A stretch of 16,153 bases of DNA from Pseudomonadota bacterium. GTDB lineage: Bacteria; Pseudomonadota; Gammaproteobacteria; Burkholderiales; Eutrophovitaceae. Shown here piece after piece: positions 7,424 to 13,779 of the stretch. The position numbers and the translations under genes were made by a program. The DNA lies in the NCBI GenBank assembly GCA_002704665.1, contig PAHB01000006.1, forward strand, positions 1 to 16,153, given 5' to 3'. Numbering within the stretch: the stretch's first letter is position 1; the number at the start of each line of letters is the position of its first letter. The notes beneath the pieces are model-generated. The model was not told the DNA's origin. It saw only the letters and a list, made by a program, of their open reading frames with translations, and made no database searches.

Positions 7424-7734
7424 GGGACTTCGGTCTCAATCGTTCCATTTTCACCAAAATTGTCGTGCCAATCTATCTTGAATTTATCACCCTTTTTTAC
7501 ATTAGGAATCTTAAAATGTAAGAACGGATTTCTTGATACCGATCGGCTGAGATGCGCTTCTAATACGGGCAATCCATTTTGCTCTATCGTTAGAATATCT
7601 ATAAAGTGCCGCGGAATTAACTCTTTGGTGACAGCATCTTTTCGAAGGCCACTTTCCATTGGATGAAAGACAAGCATCTTAAGTTCTGCCATTCCGCCCT
7701 CAATGGTAATTCGAGTTTTGATTTTTCTACTCAT
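7420..7734 (-). CDS. soxZ: SoxZ, sulfur-carrier complex subunit
   Basis: The 104-residue protein has no signal peptide, as usual for SoxZ, which is exported in complex with SoxY. Its immunoglobulin-like fold is suggested by family motifs: KTRITIEGGMAELKMLVFHPM near the N-terminus split around residues 6-26, then RHFIDILTI, and a late strand KKGDKFKIDWHDNFG. SoxZ holds SoxY and presents its cysteine arm to the Sox enzymes. It lies 15 bases after soxY and overlaps soxA by four bases. Confidence 0.94.
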   Translation of the reverse strand: MSRKIKTRITIEGGMAELKMLVFHPMESGLRKDAVTKELIPRHFIDILTIEQNGLPVLEAHLSRSVSRNPFLHFKIPNVKKGDKFKIDWHDNFGENGTIETEVP

Positions 7735-7749
7735 TTTACTGTTTTTGCA

Positions 7750-8220
7750 TCAGGCATCTTCACCACATCCCCCGATAGTCACTTTTACGAATCTCTCTGT
7801 TCGAAAGAATTCATCACTAGAAGTTTTCACTAATATAAGCAATCTCGAAGATTCCCGCATTTTTATCCTAGACGAAACGAAGGGTAGCGTTTTAGATTTG
7901 AAGAAAAATTGGGCAGTTAATGGACTAGGATTCTTTTCTACAAATACATAAATACTTTTTGTATTTTGTATTTTACTTGTTACTTCAATCGGAACAATAG
8001 TTCCGTTTTCTGCTATTTGTGGTACTTTGATATCTATTTTTTCAGATGGACTAACATTGGCAGCTCCAATCAACCGGAGGCTTTTATCTAGAAGCGATTC
8101 GTTAAAAGCTTTTTTGTCCCATTCAATAGCAAAAGATTTCAGTGGTAGCATTCCAGAAGTCAAAAGTATCCCAACAAAGTTAAGTATTTTTCTTCTGATA
8201 CGTTTGTTCATTTTGGCCAT
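7750..8220 (-). CDS. soxY: SoxY, sulfur-carrying subunit with variant C-terminal tail
   Basis: SoxY carries sulfur intermediates on a single cysteine at its flexible C-terminus during thiosulfate oxidation. This 156-residue protein has a twin-arginine type signal (RRKIL at 9-13, hydrophobic stretch to about residue 31), in line with export of folded SoxYZ. The mature part has the SoxY beta-sandwich pattern (APQ-like IDIKVPQIAENGTIVPIEV, then IYVFVEKNPSP). The carrier cysteine is Cys152 in VTIGGCGEDA. Characterised SoxY proteins end in GGCGG; here the last Gly is replaced by Glu and two residues are added. Reading the codons at 7750-7773 on the minus strand confirms this tail. It starts two bases after the soxX stop. 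Confidence 0.94.
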   Translation of the reverse strand: MAKMNKRIRRKILNFVGILLTSGMLPLKSFAIEWDKKAFNESLLDKSLRLIGAANVSPSEKIDIKVPQIAENGTIVPIEVTSKIQNTKSIYVFVEKNPSPLTAQFFFKSKTLPFVSSRIKMRESSRLLILVKTSSDEFFRTERFVKVTIGGCGEDA

Positions 8221-8222
8221 AT

Positions 8223-8630
8223 TTACAAAGAATACAAGTAGTCAATTATTTGGTGAATTTCTATCATCGTTAATATTTTGTGTTTACCAAAAGGAGGCAT
8301 AATCGTATTCGGGTTCGTGAATGTGGGATCCCATATTTTTTTCTCCAAATCTGCTCTGTTGGGGAAGCGAGCTTTAAGGTTTACAAAAGGTGGGCCGATA
8401 TTGGCCAACGAGACTATATCACTCTCAGTCGGAACGGAATGACACGCAATACAGTTGCCTTTCGTGACTGATATTACCAAGCCTTTACCTTTTTTTTGGT
8501 TAGCTATTAGCAGTTGATCAGTCTGGGCGGTTGCTAGGTTGCAACTGAAAATAACAAACAAGGTAATCGCGCTAGGAAGCAAGAATTTCTTTGACAACGA
8601 TCGGTAAGTCATCTCGGAAAAGGTGGGCAT
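8223..8630 (-). CDS. soxX: SoxX, mono-heme c-type cytochrome of SoxXA
   Basis: SoxX is the small cytochrome c partner of SoxA that accepts electrons from thiosulfate conjugation. From the chosen start it has 135 residues: a signal peptide (to about residue 35, ATA), one heme motif CIACH (60-64), the conserved IGPPFVNLKARFP region, and Met111 in IMPPFGKH as probable distal heme ligand. Three in-frame starts are possible. ATG 8630 shares a base with the moaC stop (TAATG), TTG 8645 lies 12 bases after a perfect Shine-Dalgarno sequence, and ATG 8612 gives the most standard signal length. I chose 8630 for the overlap, but the start is uncertain. All are coupled to moaC. Confidence 0.92.
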   Translation of the reverse strand: MPTFSEMTYRSLSKKFLLPSAITLFVIFSCNLATAQTDQLLIANQKKGKGLVISVTKGNCIACHSVPTESDIVSLANIGPPFVNLKARFPNRADLEKKIWDPTFTNPNTIMPPFGKHKILTMIEIHQIIDYLYSL

Positions 8631-9106
8631 TACGGAGCTTGCCAATGCCCAGACTTACCTCCTTTCTTTTCAATTAATCTAATATTTTTAATTTCCATCC
8701 CTCGGTCCACAGCTTTACACATGTCATAAATGGTTAGCAGGCCTACGCTGACTCCGGATAAGGCTTCCATTTCCACTCCTGTTTGGCCTCGTGTCTCTGT
8801 AGTGACAACACAATCTATACTCGGGATGTTTTCAATGATTTCAAATTTTACAGACACACTTGTGAGCCCAATTGGATGGCATAAAGGTATAATATTAGAG
8901 GTTTGTTTAGTTGCTTGGATTGCGGCAATTCGAGAAACACCCAGAACATCACCTTTTTTTGTCGCTTTTGAGGTAATTTGCTGTAGAGTTTCTCTTTTCA
9001 TGAAAATCGAACCCCGAGCGGTGGCTTCTCTTTTTGTATAATCCTTTTGGCCAACATCCACCATATGCGCCTGCCCATCCGAGTCAAAATGATTAAAACC
9101 GTTCAA
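8630..9106 (-). CDS. moaC: Cyclic pyranopterin monophosphate synthase MoaC
   Basis: MoaC acts with MoaA to convert GTP to cyclic pyranopterin monophosphate in molybdenum cofactor synthesis. The 158-residue product matches the family over its length: GQAHMVDVGQKDYTKREA, KKGDVL with catalytic Lys51, IIPLCHPIGL, GQTGVEMEALSGVS, and IYDMCKAVD with Asp128 and Lys131, at the same positions as in E. coli. The start is TTG at 9106; it is the only reasonable start, since an upstream in-frame stop follows closely and the family N-terminus (FNHFDSDGQAHMVD) requires it. It is the first gene of the minus-strand operon and its stop overlaps soxX. Molybdenum cofactor is needed by SoxCD and other enzymes, none of them in the window. 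Confidence 0.95.
   Translation of the reverse strand: MNGFNHFDSDGQAHMVDVGQKDYTKREATARGSIFMKRETLQQITSKATKKGDVLGVSRIAAIQATKQTSNIIPLCHPIGLTSVSVKFEIIENIPSIDCVVTTETRGQTGVEMEALSGVSVGLLTIYDMCKAVDRGMEIKNIRLIEKKGGKSGHWQAP
8657..8665 (-). promoter_or_regulatory. Strong Shine-Dalgarno sequence for soxX inside the end of moaC
   Basis: On the minus strand, 8665 to 8657 reads AAAGGAGGT, a near-perfect match to the 16S rRNA tail. It also encodes the conserved Lys-Lys-Gly-Gly end of MoaC, so the match may be partly coincidental. It lies 12 bases before TTG 8645 and 26 bases before ATG 8630. Confidence 0.45.
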
Positions 9107-9191
9107 TATTTACAATTCTCTCTGTTAAAATGTTATTTGGCGATGGTTCTTGAGTCAGTCACTCTGCTAAGTTATTAAAATCGATGATAAC
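9107..9191. promoter_or_regulatory. Divergent promoter region between moaC-sox and the M48 protease gene
   Basis: These 85 AT-rich bases must carry the upstream signals for both directions. For the plus strand there is a possible -35 TTGAGT (9150-9155) and -10 TATTAA (9173-9178) with 17 bases between. For the minus strand several -10-like sequences occur but no good -35. A short interrupted palindrome GAGT-cagtc-ACTC (9152-9164) sits between them and might be an operator, though it is short enough to be chance. Confidence 0.4.
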
Positions 9192-10616
9192 ATGAAAAAG
9201 CTTGCTTTCTTTTTTTTCTACGTGTTCGTTGCAAATGCCGCAGGAGCTGCTGATCTGCCCTCCTTGGGTGATAGTGAGGATTCCATCGTTTCCAAGATAG
9301 ATAGACGGCAATTAGGTAGGGCGATAATGTATCGCTTGAGGAACAGTGACAGATATTTGGATGATCCAGAAATTGAGGGCTACATCAACAGAATTGGATA
9401 TAGATTAGTTTCGAACAGTCCGGTTGCTTCTGAGCCCATTGAGTTTTTCGTCATCAACGACAGGAGTGTAAACGCATTCGCATTGCCAGGTGGATTTATC
9501 GGTGTTCATACTGGTCTGATACAGAAAGTTAGAAGTGAATCTGAGCTTGCGAGCGTGCTGGCGCACGAGATTGCTCACGTTAGTCAAAGGCACATAGCAC
9601 GAATGATAGCAAGCCAAAAGCGAACTGGAATGGCGTCTATGGCTGCGCTGGCTGTGGCGATATTAGCCTCGAGATCAAGCGGTAGCGCATCGGCTGCGGC
9701 CATAACAGCGGCGCAAGCGGGTCTGATACAAAATAAACTAAATTTCAGCAGGGAATACGAACGAGAGGCAGATCGTATAGGTTTAAAAATTATCCGGAAC
9801 TCCTCGTTTGACGAACACGCCGTTGAGAGTTTTCTGAAATTTATGCAGCGGACAACTGAATCATCGGTAGCAGGAGCGCCGTCATATATGCGAACCCACC
9901 CTTTTTTCTACGAGCGACTTGCCGATATTCAAAACCGATTGCAAAATGCTCCATACAAACAAATTCCAGACAGCATTGACTTTAAGTTGGTTAGGGCAAG
10001 AATTGAGGCCCAAACTGATTTTCCTAAAAAATCAGTGGAACATTTTAAAAATAAGTTGAGCCAAAAGAATTATACGAGTGAGTTAGCCACCGCTTACGGT
10101 TTGACATTTTCTTTTTATCTTGCAAGAGAATATACCGAAGCAAAAAAAATGGCCAGATACATGATGCATTTAGATTCACAAGATCCTATGGTATTGGGCC
10201 TGGCCGCTGAGACTTTGGTTAAATCTGGTGACGTTGTAGATGGACTCGATATTTTTGAAAGAGCCCTAGCGGATTTTCCTAACAGACTTCCATTGGTGAT
10301 TGGTTACGCCAAAGCATTAATGGATAGTGGTTCCCCATTGAAAGCAGTGGATTTTTTAGATAAGCAGATATTCAAATATAGAAATGAGAGTCGATTATTT
10401 GAACTGCAGTCAAAAGGTTATGCTCTAACCGGAAATGAGCTTCTTCAGCATAGGGCTCAGGCTGAAGCGTATTACCACAAAGGAGAGCTATCTTCGGCAA
10501 TCGAACAATTGGAAATAGCAAAATTAAATGGAGATGGTAACTTTTTTGAAAAATCTAGTTTAGACGCCCGACTTAAGCAGTTTATCAAGCTGAGGGAAGA
10601 TTTAAAGTCGCGTTAA
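9192..10616 (+). CDS. bepA: Periplasmic M48 metalloprotease with TPR domain, BepA-like
   Basis: BepA-type proteins are periplasmic zinc proteases that degrade stalled outer-membrane proteins and also assist LptD assembly. The 474-residue product (E. coli BepA 487) has a signal peptide (about 1-19), the M48 peptidase domain with HEIAH (His125, Glu126, His129), the third zinc ligand Glu192 in EREAD, and THPFFYERLAD with His236, equivalent to the regulatory/ligand histidine of BepA. The C-terminal half (about 255-474) is helical and TPR-like (LATAYGLTFSFYLAREY, LGLAAETLVKSGD, LQSKGYALTGNE). A Ser/Ala-rich stretch (about 148-175) follows the zinc helix as in relatives. I use the symbol by similarity; many annotations say only M48 family metalloprotease. 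Confidence 0.9.
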   Translation: MKKLAFFFFYVFVANAAGAADLPSLGDSEDSIVSKIDRRQLGRAIMYRLRNSDRYLDDPEIEGYINRIGYRLVSNSPVASEPIEFFVINDRSVNAFALPGGFIGVHTGLIQKVRSESELASVLAHEIAHVSQRHIARMIASQKRTGMASMAALAVAILASRSSGSASAAAITAAQAGLIQNKLNFSREYEREADRIGLKIIRNSSFDEHAVESFLKFMQRTTESSVAGAPSYMRTHPFFYERLADIQNRLQNAPYKQIPDSIDFKLVRARIEAQTDFPKKSVEHFKNKLSQKNYTSELATAYGLTFSFYLAREYTEAKKMARYMMHLDSQDPMVLGLAAETLVKSGDVVDGLDIFERALADFPNRLPLVIGYAKALMDSGSPLKAVDFLDKQIFKYRNESRLFELQSKGYALTGNELLQHRAQAEAYYHKGELSSAIEQLEIAKLNGDGNFFEKSSLDARLKQFIKLREDLKSR

Positions 10617-10718
10617 AAAACGTCAAGATAATAAACTTAGCAGTTTTAGGCTTTACAACCTGATAGTATTGTCGACATGATAACTAAACACTCGGAAAAT
10701 AAAAAAATGGAAAGAGAG

Positions 10719-10949
10719 ATGGTGAAGTTTGATCTTGAGTTGGATGCGCGAGGAATGGATTGTCCTTTGCCGATACTTAAAACAAAAAAAAGCTTGAATA
10801 ATATGGCCTCAGGACAGGTTCTTCGAATCAAAGCTACAGATCCCGGATCAATGAGAGATTTTGAGGCTTTTTCTAGACAAACTGGGCATGGGCTTCTATC
10901 CGCCGAAAATATTGAGGACACGTTCGTATTCATTTTGAAAAAAAAATAG
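10719..10949 (+). CDS. tusA: TusA/SirA-family sulfur-transfer protein
   Basis: From the chosen start the protein has 76 residues, the usual length for TusA. The family mark is LDARGMDCPLPILKTKKSL, with the sulfur-carrying Cys15 in a CPLP motif; a second family segment is KATDPGSMRDFEAF. TusA relays persulfide sulfur from cysteine desulfurase to tRNA thiolation and molybdenum cofactor synthesis, and in sulfur oxidisers to oxidation enzymes. In-frame ATGs at 10677 and 10707 would add 14 or 4 residues without family similarity. I prefer 10719 because a GGA lies seven bases before it and a -10-like sequence at 10664-10669 (TAGTAT, with upstream TG) would place the transcript start near 10677. It lies 11 bases before coq7. 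Confidence 0.88.
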   Translation: MVKFDLELDARGMDCPLPILKTKKSLNNMASGQVLRIKATDPGSMRDFEAFSRQTGHGLLSAENIEDTFVFILKKK

Positions 10950-10960
10950 CGGGGGTTATT

Positions 10961-11587
10961 TTGAATCTTGACCACATAATTGTTGAATTTGATCGCGCTC
11001 TTAAAACGTTGTTTGTGAAGAAAAACGAAATTATCAATTTTGATAAAAATAAAGATTTTTCTTCAAGACAAATGTCCTCGCATGATGAAAAACTTTCTGC
11101 CTCACTAATGAGAGTGAATCACTCTGGTGAGGTTTGTGCGCAAGCGTTGTATGCAGGTCAGCGCCTGATGGCCGAAAAAACATCGGTCAGAGAACTGTTT
11201 TCAAAGGCCATGGAAGAAGAGGCCTCACATTTGAATTTAACTGGGCGGCGGCTAGGCGAGTTAGGAGCTAGACCCAGCAGTTTTGATCCGGTTTTTTATT
11301 CGGTAGCCGTTTTTATCGGAGTATTGGCAGGATCCTTTGGGGATAAGTGGAGTCTAGGGTTTGTCCATGAAACGGAAAAACAAGTGGAAAAACATCTAGA
11401 CGAATATATCGCAAGGCTTCCTGAAAGGGATACAAGAAGTCGAAGTATCCTTGGCAAAATGAAGGAGGATGAAATGAAGCATGCTGATAACGCAATACAT
11501 GCAGGTGGGACCCCTTTGCCTCTGCCTATGAAACTTTTTATGGCTACAGGAGCGAGAATAATGAAAAAAATTTCTTACCGGATCTAA
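10961..11587 (+). CDS. coq7: 3-demethoxyubiquinol 3-hydroxylase Coq7
   Basis: Coq7 is a di-iron monooxygenase that performs a late hydroxylation in ubiquinone synthesis using O2, at the inner membrane. The 208-residue product carries all iron ligands in family spacing: Glu57 (RVNHSGEVCAQALY), Glu87 and His90 (EEEASHL), Glu139 (HETEKQVEKH), and Glu171 and His174 (EDEMKHA). The C-terminal GGTPLPLPMK and SYRI end are typical of the bacterial family. It starts with TTG at 10961 behind a GGGGG run; the family N-terminus (DHIIVEFDRALKT) begins right there, so a later ATG is unlikely. The product implies aerobic respiration with ubiquinone. Confidence 0.94.
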   Translation: MNLDHIIVEFDRALKTLFVKKNEIINFDKNKDFSSRQMSSHDEKLSASLMRVNHSGEVCAQALYAGQRLMAEKTSVRELFSKAMEEEASHLNLTGRRLGELGARPSSFDPVFYSVAVFIGVLAGSFGDKWSLGFVHETEKQVEKHLDEYIARLPERDTRSRSILGKMKEDEMKHADNAIHAGGTPLPLPMKLFMATGARIMKKISYRI

Positions 11588-11754
11588 TTTGTCGTGTTTT
11601 CTGGTGGGTTAACTCTTATCTAATTGAATAGTTTGATATTGAGGTCAGTAGGTTTATTATTAATTACTCTCATATAATATTTTGCTTTAATCGCTTAAGA
11701 GATTATTCTTACCATCTCTATTTACTAATAAATTAGCGCGTAAGACTTGATTAA
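11588..11754 (+). promoter_or_regulatory. AT-rich gap with candidate promoters for the following dehydrogenase
   Basis: No gene is visible in this 167-base gap. It contains TTGATA (11633-11638) and TATTAT (11655-11660) separated by 16 bases, a fair sigma-70 type promoter, and a perfect TATAAT at 11673-11678 with a poor -35. No terminator hairpin for coq7 was found. The region is very AT-rich, so chance matches are likely. Confidence 0.35.
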
Positions 11755-12603
11755 ATGACTAATATACTATCAAAGAAAATCGGGATTGCCGGATGTGGTT
11801 CTATGGGTTTTCCAATGTTGCAGGTACTGATACGTAAAAATTTAGAGGTGACCGGGTACGATGTAAAGGCTAAGAGTTTTTTTGAGCTATTAGGTAATAA
11901 GTTCGTAGAAGATAAAAAACGTTTTATTAATTCAAGCGAAGTAATCGTTAGTGTGGTTAGAGACTCCTCCGAAACCGACGAGCTTTGTATGGGAAAAAAC
12001 GGCATTTTTGAAAGTGCCGATCCTATAACACTGATAATATGCTCGACGGTTTCCCCCAATTATTTAAAAAAATTAGCAAAACAAAGCCCCCAGAATATCT
12101 CAATTATTGATGCTCCAATGTCCGGGGCACCAATAAAAGCAAGAGAGGGAAGTCTAACGTTTATGGTGGGCACCGATGGGAATACTTTTCGTTGGGTAAA
12201 ACCCTTGCTTGAAATCATGGGTAGAGACATTATCTATTTAGGAGAATTTGGGAAGGGGATGGCAGGCAAAGTGCTAAACAACTTTGTGGCAGCTTGTTCA
12301 GTTGTGGCGGTCCGCCATGTTTTAGCAGAATCAAATGGTTTCGGATTAAACCCTGATGAGTTAGTCAAGGTGCTAAATGCGTCATCTGGGAAAACGTGGT
12401 TTTCTGAGGGGCTATTCGATATCGAATGGGCACAGGAGGTGTACAGTAAAAGCAATACCATTGGTATACTAGAAAAAGATGTTCATAGTTATTTAGATGG
12501 ATATGTTTATTCGAAAACCAATAAACATTTGTGGAAGAAAAATTTCCACGATGCTATATTGGATGGGCTAAAAAATATTCCTAAAATACCGGAAATGAAT
12601 TAA
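11755..12603 (+). CDS. NAD(P)-dependent beta-hydroxyacid dehydrogenase (3-hydroxyisobutyrate dehydrogenase family)
   Basis: The 282-residue product has the two-domain layout of this family. Its N-terminal Rossmann domain has GIAGCGSMGFPM (glycine loop 13-18), the substrate motif is DAPMSGAP (119-126, usually DAPVSGG), the catalytic lysine is Lys172 in GMAGKVLNNF with Asn176, and the C-terminal cofactor motif is LEKDVHSYL (Lys241/Asp242, usually KDL.LA). Members reduce or oxidise 3-hydroxyisobutyrate, tartronate semialdehyde, glyoxylate/succinic semialdehyde or similar small acids; the sequence does not decide which. It stands alone, with gaps of 167 and 560 bases on either side, so it is probably transcribed separately. 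No valine-degradation or glycerate-pathway genes are adjacent. Confidence 0.88.
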   Translation: MTNILSKKIGIAGCGSMGFPMLQVLIRKNLEVTGYDVKAKSFFELLGNKFVEDKKRFINSSEVIVSVVRDSSETDELCMGKNGIFESADPITLIICSTVSPNYLKKLAKQSPQNISIIDAPMSGAPIKAREGSLTFMVGTDGNTFRWVKPLLEIMGRDIIYLGEFGKGMAGKVLNNFVAACSVVAVRHVLAESNGFGLNPDELVKVLNASSGKTWFSEGLFDIEWAQEVYSKSNTIGILEKDVHSYLDGYVYSKTNKHLWKKNFHDAILDGLKNIPKIPEMN

Positions 12604-12690
12604 AACTTATCATATTGGAATAGATAATTAGTTATTAGAATTGATGCATATGACTTTAACGAATTTAGTCTCAAAATAAATGCACTGTAT

Positions 12691-12915
12691 TTATATAAAC
12701 TTGGACCCGGCGGTTGACAGTAGAGAGGCCGTAGAGGAGAACTTCAGGGAAACGATGGCTCCTCCATCCTCCTCTGGAAGGAAGGCAATGCGGACAAATT
12801 TGCCAACAGCGTACCGTGATGAGGCATGTGGGATTCCGTCGTAGAAAACGGTTTCACTGCGAAACTTCTCTTGCGCTGAGAAGTTGGCTCTTATCCGTTC
12901 CCGTTCACCATCCAT
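12691..12915 (-). CDS. Unrecognised small protein frame in a GC-rich island
   Basis: A 74-residue reading frame that I do not recognise. It begins at ATG 12915 with GGTGG four bases upstream and is rich in charged and aromatic residues (e.g. MDGERERIRANFSAQEKFRS at the start), without an obvious signal peptide or membrane helix. The underlying DNA from about 12701 to 12910 is about 53% GC by hand count, against far lower flanks, and its codons often end in C or G, unlike neighbouring genes. The frame stays open for about 11 codons above the ATG, so it might be the tail of a longer, broken gene. A competing plus-strand frame of 54 codons (12680-12844) overlaps it. It may be a transferred fragment, a small gene or a structured RNA. 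Confidence 0.3.
   Translation of the reverse strand: MDGERERIRANFSAQEKFRSETVFYDGIPHASSRYAVGKFVRIAFLPEEDGGAIVSLKFSSTASLLSTAGSKFI
12863..12885. repeat. Perfect 8-bp inverted repeat with 7-base loop in the GC-rich island
   Basis: AACTTCTC (12863-12870) and GAGAAGTT (12878-12885) are exact reverse complements around TTGCGCT. No T-run follows on either strand, so it does not look like an intrinsic terminator. It lies inside the unrecognised minus-strand frame, so it could be either an RNA stem or a chance feature of coding DNA. Confidence 0.5.
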
Positions 12916-13052
12916 AAAACCACCCGAATAGACAATCTCGGTCTCCGTTCATTTAAACTTGAATTTTTCATTCTGGTATTGCTTATTACCCGACTCACTA
13001 GCCCAAGTTAGATTATCTGTTACACAGTAATAAACATCTAAAAAAAAGAGGA

Positions 13053-13098
13053 TTTTGCATTTGAAAAATTTGCTGAGATCCAAAAGAAAAATGCAAAA
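13053..13098. repeat. Perfect 10-bp inverted repeat before petA
   Basis: TTTTGCATTT (13053-13062) and AAATGCAAAA (13089-13098) are exact reverse complements separated by 26 bases, about 65 bases before the petA start. The arms are AT-rich. They could form a leader-RNA hairpin or mark two half-sites of a regulator, or be chance in AT-rich DNA. Confidence 0.45.
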
Positions 13099-13163
13099 AA
13101 CAAACATTTAGTGGAAATACACTGTCTTATCTTTTTTTCCTAAGTTAAAATATGGATTGAGAG

Positions 13164-13775
13164 ATGACCAAAACTAAAGAAAAATTTATGGATGAAGAGA
13201 CGACGAGAAGGCGGCGGATTCTGGTTATTGGAACTGGAGCGGCTGGGGTATTAGCTGGCCTAGGGGCCTCGGTTCCGTTTATTTCTAGCATGGCGCCAAG
13301 CGCAAAAGCCAGAGCGGCTGGAGCCCCGGTGGAGGTTGAGTTAACCGGTTTGGAACCTGGGATGATGATCACTGTTGAGTGGAGGGGGAAACCTGTATGG
13401 GTTTTGCATAGAACCCCATCCATGCTTGCTTCACTCCCAGAGATTATTAGCAAAGTGCAAGATCCCAGTTCTCAGGTTCCGATGCAGCCGAAATATGCGA
13501 TGAACGAGCACAGATCTATTAAAGCAAAATACCTCGTATTGGTTGGTATTTGTACGCATTTGGGGTGTTCACCTTCCCAAAAATTGGAAATTGGAGGTGC
13601 CGCAGGGATGGGCGATGATTGGAAAGGGGGATTTTTTTGCCCTTGTCATGGGTCAAAGTTCGACTTGGCCGGAAGAGTATACAAAGGCGTTCCGGCTCCT
13701 GTTAACCTAGAAGTACCTCCCCACATGTATTTGTCTGAGGATTCTTTGCTTATTGGGGAAGAAAAAAAGGCCTAA
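13164..13775 (+). CDS. petA: Rieske iron-sulfur subunit of cytochrome bc1 complex
   Basis: This subunit takes the first electron from ubiquinol in the bc1 complex and passes it to cytochrome c1. The 203-residue protein has a twin-arginine type N-terminus (RRRRIL at 15-20), a single membrane anchor (about 19-42), then the periplasmic [2Fe-2S] domain. Cluster motifs are CTHLGC (130-135; Cys130, His132, with Cys135 in the disulfide) and CPCHGS (159-164; Cys159, Cys161, His162). The GVPAPVNLEVP end is also typical. ATG 13164 is the first start; ATG 13188 in frame would still keep the arginines. It is the first gene of petABC-sspA, and petB follows after four bases. Confidence 0.96.
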   Translation: MTKTKEKFMDEETTRRRRILVIGTGAAGVLAGLGASVPFISSMAPSAKARAAGAPVEVELTGLEPGMMITVEWRGKPVWVLHRTPSMLASLPEIISKVQDPSSQVPMQPKYAMNEHRSIKAKYLVLVGICTHLGCSPSQKLEIGGAAGMGDDWKGGFFCPCHGSKFDLAGRVYKGVPAPVNLEVPPHMYLSEDSLLIGEEKKA

Positions 13776-13779
13776 TGGT

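Larger units (their letters stand above)
12604..13163. other. 560-base region without a recognised gene, upstream of petA
   Basis: Three parts can be seen. Positions 12604-12700 are very AT-rich and featureless. Positions 12701-12915 form the GC-rich island with the unrecognised frame. Positions 12916-13163 are AT-rich again and must hold the petABC-sspA promoter: TAAAAT (13146-13151) is a -10-like sequence but has no good -35 and lies very close to the start codon, so the true promoter may be further upstream. I see no tRNA, tmRNA, RNase P or SRP RNA signature here. Confidence 0.6.

Noticed and set aside
7460..9041. Plus-strand frames opposite the sox genes and moaC
   Set aside because: Shadows of strongly supported minus-strand genes, with no recognisable domain.
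12765..12795. GGAAGGAAGGC resembling the SRP RNA core GGAAGGAAGCAG
   Set aside because: The partner motif (GTCAGG) is absent upstream and no SRP-like long hairpin is visible; a chance match.
12680..12844. Plus-strand frame of 54 codons in the GC-rich island
   Set aside because: It overlaps a longer minus-strand frame, shows no recognised motif and has no clear ribosome binding site.
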